Assembly: GCF_039523335.1 (NCBI RefSeq) | Contig: NZ_BAAAFC010000001.1 | Coordinates: 2,666,001 to 2,730,000, forward strand | Direction: 5' to 3' | Length of the DNA stretch: 64,000 nucleotides | Origin: Marinobacter szutsaonensis | GTDB taxonomy: Bacteria; Pseudomonadota; Gammaproteobacteria; Pseudomonadales; Oleiphilaceae | Part shown: positions 17,523-27,128 of the stretch, piece by piece | How the letters are laid out: every line of letters begins with the position of its first letter | Numbering within the stretch: position 1 is the stretch's first letter | Position numbers and translations under genes: made by a program | Notes under the pieces: model-generated | Told to the model about the DNA's origin: nothing | What the model saw: the letters and a program-made list of their open reading frames with translations, nothing else | The model's database searches: none

Positions 17523-18731
17523 ATGTTCAGAAACATCCTCAAAAAAGGACGCAAGCTCGCCGGGCTTGGTGGCCTGGTTGCTGCGTTGACCGTAGCCGCC
17601 CCTGCCATGGCGCAGGATAAGGAGCCCATCGTGTTCGGTGGTTCCATCCCGCTTTCCGGTGTCTTTGCCTTTGCCGGCATTCACCTCCATGCCGGGCTCA
17701 CCGACTACACGGACTGGATCAACAGCCAGGGCGGCATCAACGGCCATCCGGTGGAATACGTGATGGAAGACACCGCCTACGAGGTAGACCGTTCGGTGGC
17801 GGCCTTCAAGAAGATTTCCGGCAGCAGCTCGCCGGCCACCTATTACGGTGACAGCACCGGCTTCATGAAGGCCATCGCCTCGGAGCTCAACAGCATGGGA
17901 ACCACGCTGATGAGTGGCGCTTCCTTTGCTACGGCGCTGACCGACAACGAGCAGTACCCTTACCAGTTCATCCCAGGGCCCAACTACAGCCAGATGTTCG
18001 GCATCATCCTGGAGTACATCGCCTCCGAGGGTGAGGGCGGCGACATGCCGACCGTGGCCTTCGTCTACAGTGATACCGAGTTCGGTAAGGATCCCATCGA
18101 GAACGGCAAGGCCCGGGCTGCAGAGCTGGGTATCGAGGTGGTTGAGGAGATCGTCACCAAGCCCGGCAGTGTGGATGTTTCCGCCGAGGTCCTGAAGCTG
18201 CGCCGGGTTCGTCCGGATTACGTGGTGTTCCACGGCTACGTGCTGTCGCCGATCAACGAGTTCATGGTGCAGATGCGCCAGATGGGTCTGGACACCCAGT
18301 TCATGGGTACCTTCTGGTCTTCGGACAAGCTGATCATCGACAAGATGGGCGCGGATGCCGATGGCTATATGGGCGTCATGCCATACAACTATTACGACAG
18401 CGAGGAAAGCGGCCCGATGCTGGATGCCCTGAGGGCGCAGGCAGAAAAGAGCGATCCTGACGCTGGCTACCGTCCGACCGGCTACATCCAGGGCTGGTTC
18501 AATGCCATGGTCTGGACCGAAGTGATCAAGCGCACCCTTGATGCCGGTAAGGAGCTGAACGCGGACAACATGGCCGAGGCGCTGGCTTCCATCGAGGACT
18601 GGGACACCGGTGGCATCATTGGCATTCCGGTCACAGTGAAAGACATGTCGTTCCCGGTTGGCCGCATCTGGCGGGTTAATGCCGAGGCGGGCCGTTACGA
18701 GCCGGTGTCGGACTGGATCCACCTCGACTGA
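17523..18731 (+). CDS. ABC importer substrate-binding protein, LIV type (system 2)
   Basis: Periplasmic binding protein of 402 aa from the ATG at 17523, which follows AAGGAG; a longer frame from 17433 is rejected because it overlaps the permease gene and spoils the signal peptide. Signal peptide about 35 residues ending AMA-QD. The mature protein starts FGGSIPLSGVFAFAG and has the INSQGGINGHPVEYV motif of the family. It is unusual in being encoded between the LivM-type and LivF-type genes. Ligand unknown; the attached acyl-CoA synthetase argues for a fatty or aromatic acid. Confidence 0.85.
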   Translation: MFRNILKKGRKLAGLGGLVAALTVAAPAMAQDKEPIVFGGSIPLSGVFAFAGIHLHAGLTDYTDWINSQGGINGHPVEYVMEDTAYEVDRSVAAFKKISGSSSPATYYGDSTGFMKAIASELNSMGTTLMSGASFATALTDNEQYPYQFIPGPNYSQMFGIILEYIASEGEGGDMPTVAFVYSDTEFGKDPIENGKARAAELGIEVVEEIVTKPGSVDVSAEVLKLRRVRPDYVVFHGYVLSPINEFMVQMRQMGLDTQFMGTFWSSDKLIIDKMGADADGYMGVMPYNYYDSEESGPMLDALRAQAEKSDPDAGYRPTGYIQGWFNAMVWTEVIKRTLDAGKELNADNMAEALASIEDWDTGGIIGIPVTVKDMSFPVGRIWRVNAEAGRYEPVSDWIHLD

Positions 18732-18739
18732 GGGGCTGT

Positions 18740-19549
18740 ATGGAAGCCTTACTGGAAATCGATAACATCGAGGTGGTTTACAACAAGGCGGTGCAGGTCC
18801 TCCGGGGCCTGTCACTGCGGGTACCGGAGGGCGCCATTGTGGCGCTCCTTGGCTCCAATGGCGCCGGCAAATCCACCACCCTGAAAAGTGTTTCCGGTCT
18901 GCTGACCCTGGAAGACGGTGAAGTCACCGCCGGCGAGGTGCGGTTCCGGGGCCAGGATGTGAAGGGCATACCGCCGGAGAAACTGGTGCGCAACGGCCTG
19001 TTTCATGTCATGGAGGGGCGTCGGGTTTTCGAGGACCTGACCGTCGAGGAAAACCTGATCGCCGCCACCTATGCGCTTACCGGTCGCAAGCCGTCACTGA
19101 ATGACAGCTACGAGCTGGTCTACAACTATTTTCCGCGACTCAAGGAACGGCGCAAGCAACTGGCGGGCTACCTGTCCGGGGGGGAGCAGCAGATGCTGGC
19201 CCTGGGCCGGGCACTGATTGCCCAGCCGGACCTGATCATGCTCGACGAACCCTCGCTGGGGCTGGCGCCGCTGCTGGTAGAGGAAATCTTCACCATCGTC
19301 GCCCGGATCAACCGGGAGCAAGGCACCGCTATCCTGCTGGTGGAACAGAACGCGGCGGTTTCATTGGCAATCGCCTCCTACGGCTACATCATGGAGAATG
19401 GCAAGATCGTGATCGACGGGCCGACGGAAAAACTCACCGCCAACGAGGATGTCCAGGAGTTCTACCTCGGTGTGGGCGGTGCTGAAGGTGAAACCCGGAG
19501 TTACCGGGATATCAAGCATTACAAACGTCGTAAGCGGTGGCTCTCATGA
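18740..19549 (+). CDS. ABC importer ATPase, LivF type (system 2)
   Basis: ATPase of 269 aa. Walker A GSNGAGKS, signature LSGGEQQ, Walker B LIMLDEP and the LivF-type VEQNAAV switch region are intact. It has a basic C-terminal extension (YKRRKRWLS) beyond the normal end. Its stop overlaps the start of the acyl-CoA synthetase by 4 nt, so import and activation are translationally coupled. Confidence 0.9.
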   Translation: MEALLEIDNIEVVYNKAVQVLRGLSLRVPEGAIVALLGSNGAGKSTTLKSVSGLLTLEDGEVTAGEVRFRGQDVKGIPPEKLVRNGLFHVMEGRRVFEDLTVEENLIAATYALTGRKPSLNDSYELVYNYFPRLKERRKQLAGYLSGGEQQMLALGRALIAQPDLIMLDEPSLGLAPLLVEEIFTIVARINREQGTAILLVEQNAAVSLAIASYGYIMENGKIVIDGPTEKLTANEDVQEFYLGVGGAEGETRSYRDIKHYKRRKRWLS

Positions 19550-21348
19550 CAACACCGGCAGTGCCTGAACTCACTCTCCCACAGATGTTGCGGGCCCATG
19601 CCCGGGACCGGGCCGATCATCTGGCCCTGCGCCAGAAGGATTTCGGGATCTGGCAGGCCTATACCTGGCAGCACTACTATCAGCGCGCCTGTCACTTCGG
19701 ATTGGGGCTGCGGGCACTTGGCCTCGGCGAGGGTGGCCATGTGGCGATCATCTCGGAAAACCGGGTGGAGTGGGTGATTGCCCAGATGGGTATTGGTTTG
19801 GTGAAGGGCATCTGTGTCGGTGTCTACCCCACCAGTCCCTGGAATGAAGTGGCCTACGTGCTGGAACACAGCGATGCCGAAATCGTGGTGTGCGAGGACC
19901 AGGAACAGACCGACAAAGTGATCGAGGCCTGGCCGCAACTCCCGCACCTGCAGCACTGTGTCACCATCGATATGAAGGGCCTGCGAAACTATCCGGCGCC
20001 GCCCACGGCCTTCGAAGCCGTGGAAGCGATGGGCCGCGAGTATGAAACGCAACACCCGGACCTGATTGACCAGATGCTCGCTAGCCAGGCCATGGACGAT
20101 ACCGCGCTGATGATCTACACCTCCGGCTCCACCGGGCGGCCCAAGGGCGCCATGATCAGCTGGAGCAACCTGCATGCGGCGGCGCCGGGGCTGATTGAAC
20201 TTCTGGGTGTCGACCGGCACGCGTCCAGCCTGTCCTACCTGCCTTTGTGCCACGTGGCCGAGCAGGCACTGACCAACATTGCGCCGGTGTATGTGGGCAG
20301 CACCGTGAGTTTCGGGGAAAGCCTGCGGACCGTGCAGGAGGATCTCCGGGAAATCGCTCCGACCTTTTTCCTGGGCGTGCCCAGGATCTGGGAAAAGCTG
20401 CATTCCGCCATCTACATCAAGATCCAGGAGACGGGGCGCCTGCGCCAGACCCTGTTCAATTGGGCGATGCGGACCTGCGAGCCGATGGCCACCAAAAACC
20501 GTGGGCAATGGTCCCTGAAGGAAAAACTGGTTTACGGGGTCAGTTACTGGCTGATCTTCCGGGCACTGCAAAACTACATCGGCCTGCGCCGCTGTCACAT
20601 TGCCCTGACCGGCGCGGCACCTATTTCCACCGGTATCCTGTCGTTCTTCCGGACCATCGGCATTCCCCTGGTGGAGGTCTATGGTCAGACGGAGAGTACT
20701 GGCGTTGCCACCGCCCAGCCCCTGGACAACATCCGGCTCGGTACCGTGGGCGTGGCGATCAGGGGGGTCGAGGTCAAGCTCGGGGAGCAGGACGAAATCC
20801 TCATGCGTGGCGGCAGTATGTTCAAGGGCTATTACAAGAATGATGAGGCCACCGCGTCGACACTGAAGGACGGCTGGCTCCATACCGGCGATGTGGGGGA
20901 ATGGCGTGACGGCCAAATCAGGATCGTCGACCGCCTCAAAGACATCATGATCACCGCCGGGGGCAAGAACCTGTCGCCCACCGAGATCGAGAACACCATC
21001 AAGGCCAGCCCCTACATCAAGGAGTGCATCGTGGTCGGGGAGGCGCGGAAGTACGTCTCGGCCCTGATCCAGATTGATTTCGAGACGGTGGCCAAGTGGG
21101 CGGAGCAGGAGCGGATCCCCTACACCACCTTCCGCAGCCTGGCCGAACACGAACAGGTCAATGACCTGATCCGCGCCGAAATCGAGAAGGGTAATGACCA
21201 GCTGCCCCAGGTGGCGCAAATCAAACGCTTCCACCTGCTGACCAAGGAACTCGACCACGACGACGATGAAGTGACGGCGACCATGAAGGTGCGCCGCAGC
21301 AACATCTACGAAAAGTACATTGATGTGATCGAGTCGCTGTACGCCTGA
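19546..21348 (+). CDS. Long-chain fatty acid-CoA ligase family (FACS type)
   Basis: AMP-forming synthetase of 600 aa, the larger eukaryote-like FACS size class. P-loop YTSGSTGRPKG, GQTESTG, TGDVGEW, VDRLKDIMITAGGKNLSP and a C-terminal TATMKVRR motif are visible. The start is the ATG that overlaps the LivF-type stop. Likely role: cytoplasmic activation of the acid brought in by the second ABC importer, trapping it as the CoA thioester. Long-chain or aryl/alkenoic acids are plausible; not resolvable from sequence. Confidence 0.85.
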   Translation: MTTPAVPELTLPQMLRAHARDRADHLALRQKDFGIWQAYTWQHYYQRACHFGLGLRALGLGEGGHVAIISENRVEWVIAQMGIGLVKGICVGVYPTSPWNEVAYVLEHSDAEIVVCEDQEQTDKVIEAWPQLPHLQHCVTIDMKGLRNYPAPPTAFEAVEAMGREYETQHPDLIDQMLASQAMDDTALMIYTSGSTGRPKGAMISWSNLHAAAPGLIELLGVDRHASSLSYLPLCHVAEQALTNIAPVYVGSTVSFGESLRTVQEDLREIAPTFFLGVPRIWEKLHSAIYIKIQETGRLRQTLFNWAMRTCEPMATKNRGQWSLKEKLVYGVSYWLIFRALQNYIGLRRCHIALTGAAPISTGILSFFRTIGIPLVEVYGQTESTGVATAQPLDNIRLGTVGVAIRGVEVKLGEQDEILMRGGSMFKGYYKNDEATASTLKDGWLHTGDVGEWRDGQIRIVDRLKDIMITAGGKNLSPTEIENTIKASPYIKECIVVGEARKYVSALIQIDFETVAKWAEQERIPYTTFRSLAEHEQVNDLIRAEIEKGNDQLPQVAQIKRFHLLTKELDHDDDEVTATMKVRRSNIYEKYIDVIESLYA

Positions 21349-21356
21349 GGCGACTC

Positions 21357-22304
21357 TCAGTAACTGTCATTCAGCAGCTGGTGGTATTCCGTCTTGAAGC
21401 GCTCCAGGCTCAGGTAACGGTTCCGGTGATCCACCAACCCGGCGGCGTTGAAGGCTTCGACGAAAGCTTCGGATTCGCCGGAATAGACTGTGCCGTACAG
21501 GCCCTCCCAATCCGCGAACTGGACGAGATCCAGCAGTACCGTCAGGGCAAGTTGGCCGTTCGCTTCTTCCAGGTAGTGGTAGGCCAGGGCGTAGTGTTCG
21601 AAGCGGTAGTCGGCGGTGGTGGCGTCGTAGACGGTGACATCCAACAACGGGTCGTAATCATAGTGCTGGTAGACCGGCGCAATGGGCTCTCCGGCTACCA
21701 ACGCTGCCTGGCCTTCGGCAAACCACAGGGGCAGGAGCGAATTCCTCGCCTGATAACGGCTCAGGTTTTCCTGGACGTAGTGGGCCAGTTCATGGGTGAT
21801 GATCCGGTCGGTGTCATAGGGCCACTGGCTGGCGTAGGGCATGATGCTGACGGCCGCAACCGATGCGGACGCAAACTCGGTTCGGGAAACGGTCGGGCTC
21901 AGGCAACCAATCAGCCGGTCCGGGTAGCGAACCGCGGTGCTCCGGTCCTCAACAAACTCCGGCCAGCGTAGCTGGAACCGGCTCAGTACCCCATCAATGC
22001 GCCGCTCCAGTTCGGTTGCCGCCGCGCGGAAGTCGGTTTCGCTGTAGGCGGATGAACCGTAGACCCGGACCCGGCCGCTCTCGGTTTCAAAATACAGGTT
22101 ATCGTCAACACAGACGTCCGCTGCCGCGTCCAGGCTCCAGGAATCGTCCGGGAAGTCATCTCCGGTGTCACCCACATAGAGGAAGAATCCGGGGGTATAG
22201 GAATCCCGGTCCCAGTCGTCATCATAACCCTCGGACACCGTCACCTTGCAGCCTGAGAGCAAGACAACGGCAAGGCCTGTGAGTACTGCTACGGTTCTGT
22301 TCAT
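21357..22304 (-). CDS. Lipoprotein with zinc-metallopeptidase-like HELAH site
   Basis: A 315-aa protein with a lipoprotein signal peptide: hydrophobic stretch then LLSGC with the lipidated Cys near residue 19. In the middle it carries RIITHELAHYVQ, an HExxH zinc-peptidase signature, followed by a downstream glutamate-containing WFAEGQAAL segment that could be the third ligand (gluzincin pattern HExxH...E). It therefore resembles peptidase-MA-like proteins anchored in the outer or inner membrane. It follows the MscK-like gene on the same strand, 103 nt away. No specific family name can be given. Confidence 0.7.
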   Translation of the reverse strand: MNRTVAVLTGLAVVLLSGCKVTVSEGYDDDWDRDSYTPGFFLYVGDTGDDFPDDSWSLDAAADVCVDDNLYFETESGRVRVYGSSAYSETDFRAAATELERRIDGVLSRFQLRWPEFVEDRSTAVRYPDRLIGCLSPTVSRTEFASASVAAVSIMPYASQWPYDTDRIITHELAHYVQENLSRYQARNSLLPLWFAEGQAALVAGEPIAPVYQHYDYDPLLDVTVYDATTADYRFEHYALAYHYLEEANGQLALTVLLDLVQFADWEGLYGTVYSGESEAFVEAFNAAGLVDHRNRYLSLERFKTEYHQLLNDSY

Positions 22305-22407
22305 CCCGACCCCCGGCGATATTGTTGTTACCCGCTATCTTCTCAGAGCGGGAAACGGGATGCCGTCAACCGGTGTAAAGATCCGGTAAATGCCGTTCCC
22401 CTGAGCC

Positions 22408-25170
22408 TTATTCCGGATCATTAGCCTGCTCCCTGGGCGAATCCACAGCTCTGCCCGGGAATGAGCCCGTAGCGGTGCGGATGTGAATGTCCCGTTGCGG
22501 GAAGGGGATCTCGATCCCTGCCTCCCGCAAGGACCGGGTGATGGTCGCGTGCAGCTCATGAGACAGGGGCATGATGTCGTTAATATCTCGCACGAATACG
22601 CGGATCTCGAAGTTCACACTGCTGTCACCGAGGCCGACGCAGAATACTGCCGGTGCCGGATCGTTCACCACCCGTTCGTTGTCGGTGGCAATCCGGAACA
22701 GCAGTTCCTGGACCTTGTCCACGTCGGAGCCATAGGCGACGCCAACCCGGACGATGACCCGGGTAATGGCGTCGGTCAGGGTCCAGTTGGTCAGGTCCTG
22801 GGTGACAAAGGTCTTGTTGGGAATGATCTGTTCCTTGCGATCCCAGTCCACCAGGGTGGTCGCCCGGATACGGATCCGGGAAACGGTGCCGGTGATACCG
22901 CCAATGGAGACGGTATCGCCGACACGGATCGGCCGCTCGAACAGTAGGATCAGACCCGAGACGAAATTGGCCACGATCTCCTGTAAGCCAAAGCCCAGGC
23001 CCACACCCAGGGCCGCGACCAGCCACTGCAGTTTCGACCACTGCAATCCCAGCACCCCGAGCACGGCGATGATACCGATAAAGACAATGATGTAGGTGGC
23101 CATGGTGGTGATGGCGTAACCTACCCCCGGTTCCAGGCGAAGCCGGCTCAGGAACATCACTTCCAGGGTGCCGGGAAGGTTGCGTGCTGCCAGTACGGTG
23201 CCCGCCCCGACCGCAAACGCAAGCATCAGGTCACCGAGGTTGATGGGTACCGAAGTTTCACCTTCGACGCCTGTGTCGATGCTCCACAGGGTGACGGCGT
23301 CAAAGATGCCCAGGGCCGGGAACACATCGTCCCACAGCATCCAGAGGCCGATGCCGGCGACCACCAGGGACAGGGTGCGGAGAAGGGTTTCGCTCTGCTG
23401 GCTGATGGCATTCATATCCTGCCGGGGCGATTCGTAGCTTGCCGGCATGGCCTCGCCCGTGGATTCCGCCGCTTCACGGGCTTCGGTCAGCTTGCGTTCG
23501 GCCTCGCGCTCTTCGAGCTGACGCACCAGGGCCATGCGCCGTTCCCGGACGGTCAGCCCCCGTAAGCCGAGATAATGCAGCAGGATGACAAAGGCGAGCC
23601 AGCAGATACTGATGAACATCAGGCTTTCAAGGCGCACGGCGCTGTAGTGGTAGCCCCAGGCCGAGAGCACCGCCAGCAAGGGCGGTCCTGCGACGGCTAT
23701 GATATGCAGGATCTTCAGAACCCGCCGATTCGGCTGATCCCGGCGCACGGCGGACATGAACAAGTGGGCAAACCAGGCCAGTGCCAGCGAGGCGATGGCA
23801 AAGAGCCCGCGGCCCAGGCTATCGCTGTAGGCCGCCCCCTCGGGTATGGCCATGGTCGGCATGATGATCACGATCGGTGTCAGTATCCACAACAGAAGAG
23901 GAATCTGTTTGCGAAGGGCCTGAAGGGTGTTGGGATTCCATTGGAAGTGTCGCTCACCCAGACCATCGGGATAGGCAACGGTATAGACGCTCCGTAACAG
24001 CAGCATAATGAACGCGGCGTTGGACAAGCCCCGGGACAATGCATGGAGGAACTCGTTGCCCTCGTCCAGCAGCAGTGAGGCAATGCCCAGGACGATCACG
24101 GCGGGCAGGGCTCGCAATAGGCTGAGCAGGCTGGCGTAGAGTGTCAGGTTCCAGTGGTCCTTGCCGACGTCACCCACATCCGCCCCGCAGTCGGCCAGGG
24201 CCTGGCGGAAAGCCTTCCGCCGGGCGGACAGGAAGACCAGCAGGGCTGCGAGCAGGATGATTTCTGGCCAGTGTTCGTCAAAAGAGGTTTTGATCCCATC
24301 CCGTAGTGAGGACCATTTCAGGCCTGAAACCAGCCACCGGACACCTTCGAACAACTTCCCGAAGGTATCCAGACCCATGGCTTCGGTGCTTGGGAGCCAG
24401 AACAGTCGCTGCTGAAGCAGCTCCTTATAAGACTCCAGTCGGTCCTGCAGCTCGGCGACGGTGTTGTAATATTCGTTCAGCACTTCGATGTGCTCGGTGA
24501 CCACACCGTGTAATTGTCGGAGCAGCTGCGAACGCCGGACTTCCAGCTGGCCCCGGATGTCGTCCGTGGGATTGATCACCGCCTCGAATTCCTCAAGGCG
24601 CAATTGTTCTTCCCGGGCCGCGGAGAGCTGGGCGGTAATCCCCTGGGTAAGGCCGGCGGCAATGGTCTGGCTGCGCAGCCGTTCCAGTCGCTGGCGCAGC
24701 AGGTTGGCGTAATCGTCGGTGAGGTTCAGCCCGGCCCGTTCCAGCCGCAGCTGGAAACTCTCGTATTCGTTGTCCAGGCGCTTGAGCAAGGACCCGGCAA
24801 ACTCCAGCCGTTCCTGGCTGGTGCCCAGTGCTTGCTGGCGGGTATTCAGTGCTTCTTCCAGTTTCTGGATCTGCTGGCGAATGTCTTCGGTCTCGGGGGC
24901 CGGTAGCTGGCTTTCCAGCGGCTCCTCGAGCGCTTCGATTTCCGGCTTTACCGGAGTGGGGGAGGGTTCGGGCTCCTTCTCCTCTTCTTCAGGCACCTCC
25001 TCATCCTTGCTGTTCTCGCTGTCTTCTTCTTGCACGGGAGGCTGCTGCTCGGTCTGGGTCTGTACCGGTGGGAGCAGGTCGTCCAGGGCGGCAGTCATCT
25101 GTTGGGCGGCAACCCCGCTGGTCCAGAAGGCCAGGGAGCAAAGCAACAGGAGAAAAAAGCGAATAGTCAT
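22408..25170 (-). CDS. MscS-family mechanosensitive channel, large MscK-like form
   Basis: A 920-aa protein from the ATG at 25170, chosen because it gives a normal Sec signal peptide (MTIRFFLLLL...VAAQQ); a GTG 21 nt upstream is an alternative. After the signal comes a proline/glutamate-rich acidic stretch, a long periplasmic coiled-coil region (residues about 90-270), then many membrane segments and a C-terminal MscS domain with the pore helix followed by LGFGLQEIVANFVSGLILLFERPIRVGD. Large size with a periplasmic coiled-coil domain matches the MscK/YbiO-type members that gate under osmotic downshock. About 40 residues of acidic linker are unusual. Confidence 0.85.
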   Translation of the reverse strand: MTIRFFLLLLCSLAFWTSGVAAQQMTAALDDLLPPVQTQTEQQPPVQEEDSENSKDEEVPEEEEKEPEPSPTPVKPEIEALEEPLESQLPAPETEDIRQQIQKLEEALNTRQQALGTSQERLEFAGSLLKRLDNEYESFQLRLERAGLNLTDDYANLLRQRLERLRSQTIAAGLTQGITAQLSAAREEQLRLEEFEAVINPTDDIRGQLEVRRSQLLRQLHGVVTEHIEVLNEYYNTVAELQDRLESYKELLQQRLFWLPSTEAMGLDTFGKLFEGVRWLVSGLKWSSLRDGIKTSFDEHWPEIILLAALLVFLSARRKAFRQALADCGADVGDVGKDHWNLTLYASLLSLLRALPAVIVLGIASLLLDEGNEFLHALSRGLSNAAFIMLLLRSVYTVAYPDGLGERHFQWNPNTLQALRKQIPLLLWILTPIVIIMPTMAIPEGAAYSDSLGRGLFAIASLALAWFAHLFMSAVRRDQPNRRVLKILHIIAVAGPPLLAVLSAWGYHYSAVRLESLMFISICWLAFVILLHYLGLRGLTVRERRMALVRQLEEREAERKLTEAREAAESTGEAMPASYESPRQDMNAISQQSETLLRTLSLVVAGIGLWMLWDDVFPALGIFDAVTLWSIDTGVEGETSVPINLGDLMLAFAVGAGTVLAARNLPGTLEVMFLSRLRLEPGVGYAITTMATYIIVFIGIIAVLGVLGLQWSKLQWLVAALGVGLGFGLQEIVANFVSGLILLFERPIRVGDTVSIGGITGTVSRIRIRATTLVDWDRKEQIIPNKTFVTQDLTNWTLTDAITRVIVRVGVAYGSDVDKVQELLFRIATDNERVVNDPAPAVFCVGLGDSSVNFEIRVFVRDINDIMPLSHELHATITRSLREAGIEIPFPQRDIHIRTATGSFPGRAVDSPREQANDPE

Positions 25171-25297
25171 GGATGAAAGGAGATCCCGCACGAGTTTCCG
25201 ATAGTGTAGCCAGAATAACGGGTGGGGAGGGAGGATAACGGCGTTACGGTCGTGTAAATGGCCGACCGGTAACGCCGCATGATGTGGCGATGGGAGC

Positions 25298-25585
25298 TTA
25301 CTCGCCGGTTTCTCCGGTGGCTTCGGCATTCAGCAACTGCGGCTTCTTCAGGGCCTTCTGGAACAGGTCCTTCTCTTCGGCGATGGCCATGGCGCATTGC
25401 TCGGCCAGTTGCTCGCTCAGCCCCTCGACCTTGCGCTCCAGGAACATCTGGATGTTCTCGGCCAGTTCCAGGATCTTGTCGCGGGCATCCGCCTCGGCTT
25501 TGGATTGAAAAAGCATCGTGTCGGGATTCTTCAGCGCCATTTCCAGGCCATCCTTATCCGAGTAGTAGAGTGCTTGTACTGCCAT
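25298..25585 (-). CDS. yebG: YebG-family DNA-damage-inducible protein
   Basis: Small soluble protein of 95 aa from the ATG at 25585 (AGGAA upstream). It has the YebG pattern: MAVQALYYSDKDG start, a SKAEADARDKILELAENI helix and an AEEKDLFQKAL segment. E. coli YebG is part of the SOS response and of unknown biochemical role. A clear LexA box lies 27 nt upstream, in support. Residues at the C-terminus are poorly conserved. Confidence 0.85.
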   Translation of the reverse strand: MAVQALYYSDKDGLEMALKNPDTMLFQSKAEADARDKILELAENIQMFLERKVEGLSEQLAEQCAMAIAEEKDLFQKALKKPQLLNAEATGETGE

Positions 25586-25611
25586 GAGGTTTCCTCGCAG
25601 TCTTTTGGGGT

Positions 25612-25627
25612 CTGTATGTTTGTACAG
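25612..25627 (-). promoter_or_regulatory. LexA (SOS) box upstream of yebG
   Basis: CTGTATGTTTGTACAG fits the gammaproteobacterial LexA consensus CTGT-N8-ACAG exactly at both arms. It lies 27-42 nt before the yebG start codon, where LexA binding would block the promoter. Confidence 0.85.
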
Positions 25628-25815
25628 TGGTGGATGGTACACGAGTGTGGGGAAGTTGGGGAGTCAAATAGAAACGCCAGGGTGAATATGGAGCGTGGGG
25701 ATACAGTCCGTAACGAAAAATACCGCTCTTTTTACATTGAACATCCGTTCAGTTTTTTAAATGCGGGTATAGTTCCGACACCAAAAAATACAAGACAAAT
25801 CAGAGGACTGTATCA

Positions 25816-27066
25816 ATGAAAAGGAAAGCAATCCTGCTTGCCGGCTTGATCCTGTGTATCACCAGTTTCCCGCTAATGGCGGAAACGATACGGCTGGGTT
25901 TCAATTATCCGGAGTCCGGGCGTTATAAAAACCTTGGCTTGCAGCAACGACTCGCAGCCTTTCTCGCGGTGAATGAAATCAATGAGGCTGGTGGAATCCT
26001 GGGCAGGGAGGTTGAGCTGGTCATTCGCAATACGGCCGGTGAGCCCGAAAGGGGCGCTACCAATACGGAAGAGCTCATCCGCGAGGAGAACGTGGACATG
26101 ATCTTCGGCGGCGCCTCCAGTGCTGTGACCATCGCCTCGGGCAAGGTGGCGAAGAAGCTGGGACGGCTGTATTTCGGAACCACCACCTCGGCCAACGCCA
26201 CCACCGGCAGCGAAGGCCACGATCACATGTTTCGTGAGTACCCCAACGCCTGGATGACCGCGAACGCGCTCGGCCACTACCTGACCGAAAACTTTGGCGA
26301 TGCCAGTTACTTCTACGTGACTGCCGATTACACCTGGGGCCATTCCTCGGAGGCGTCACTCCGGGCGTTCACCAATACCACCGACACAGAGAAGCACCCG
26401 CATGCCCTGACACCCTTTCCAAGGGCGCTGATCCGGGATTTCAGGAAGGCTCTGGAGGCTGCCGAGGCAAGCAATGCCGACGTGGTGGTATTGGTTCTAT
26501 ACGGCGATGACCTGGTTCGGGCACTTCAGGTAGCCTATGAAATGGGTCTGAAAGACAAGGTCCAGATCGTCCTGCCCAACGTCACTCTGGGCATTGCCCA
26601 GGCTGTCGGTGCCACCATCCTGGAAGGGGTTATTTCCACCACGCCCTGGGAGTGGATGATCCCTTACCAGCTCGACTTTCCCCGTGGCCAAGAGTTTGTC
26701 GAGGCGTTTACACAAGAGTATGGGGTAAGGCCCACCTCAACCGCAGCTACCGCTTATGACATTGTCTATGAGTACAAGTCTGCCGTTGAACGAGCCGGCA
26801 CCACCGATACCCAGGCGCTGATCAAGGCCCTGGAGGGACACGAGTACACCCTGCTGAAGGATCGCCAGCAATGGCGTGCGTTCGATCACCAGAACCTGCA
26901 GACGGTTTACGTGGTACGCAGTAAACCCCGGGGTGAGGTGCTGGACGATGAACTGCGCAGTGACTTCTTCGAGGTGGTTGGTTCTCTCGATGGAGGGAAA
27001 GCCGCACAGACACTGGAGCAGTGGCAGGCTGAGCGGGCGGAGGCTGGTAAGCCGCCGTATTTGTGA
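25816..27066 (+). CDS. Orphan LIV-type substrate-binding protein
   Basis: A 416-aa periplasmic binding protein with signal peptide ending LMA-ET and the family motifs LGFNYPESGRYKN and INEAGGILGREVELV. The ribosome binding site AGGA precedes the ATG. No permease or ATPase gene is adjacent, so it must share membrane components encoded elsewhere (three LIV-type systems are in this window) or act as a sensor. A hairpin terminator follows. Ligand unknown. Confidence 0.82.
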   Translation: MKRKAILLAGLILCITSFPLMAETIRLGFNYPESGRYKNLGLQQRLAAFLAVNEINEAGGILGREVELVIRNTAGEPERGATNTEELIREENVDMIFGGASSAVTIASGKVAKKLGRLYFGTTTSANATTGSEGHDHMFREYPNAWMTANALGHYLTENFGDASYFYVTADYTWGHSSEASLRAFTNTTDTEKHPHALTPFPRALIRDFRKALEAAEASNADVVVLVLYGDDLVRALQVAYEMGLKDKVQIVLPNVTLGIAQAVGATILEGVISTTPWEWMIPYQLDFPRGQEFVEAFTQEYGVRPTSTAATAYDIVYEYKSAVERAGTTDTQALIKALEGHEYTLLKDRQQWRAFDHQNLQTVYVVRSKPRGEVLDDELRSDFFEVVGSLDGGKAAQTLEQWQAERAEAGKPPYL

Positions 27067-27097
27067 GAAGGATTGACCCCGCCTGACACTGTAGAGC

Positions 27098-27118
27098 CGC
27101 CCCGTTTGAGACGGGGCG
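27098..27118. terminator. Bidirectional hairpin terminator
   Basis: CGCCCCGT and ACGGGGCG form an 8-bp G+C-rich stem with a 5-nt loop, between the converging binding-protein gene and the minus-strand TusA-like gene. The T-run is poor (CTTCT), so termination strength is uncertain. Confidence 0.6.
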
Positions 27119-27128
27119 CTTCTAAAGC

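Noticed and set aside
19519..21258. 579-codon minus-strand frame opposite the acyl-CoA synthetase
   Set aside because: Composition is shadow-like (His/Gln/Asp/Gly-rich) and no motif is visible; the plus-strand protein is unambiguous.
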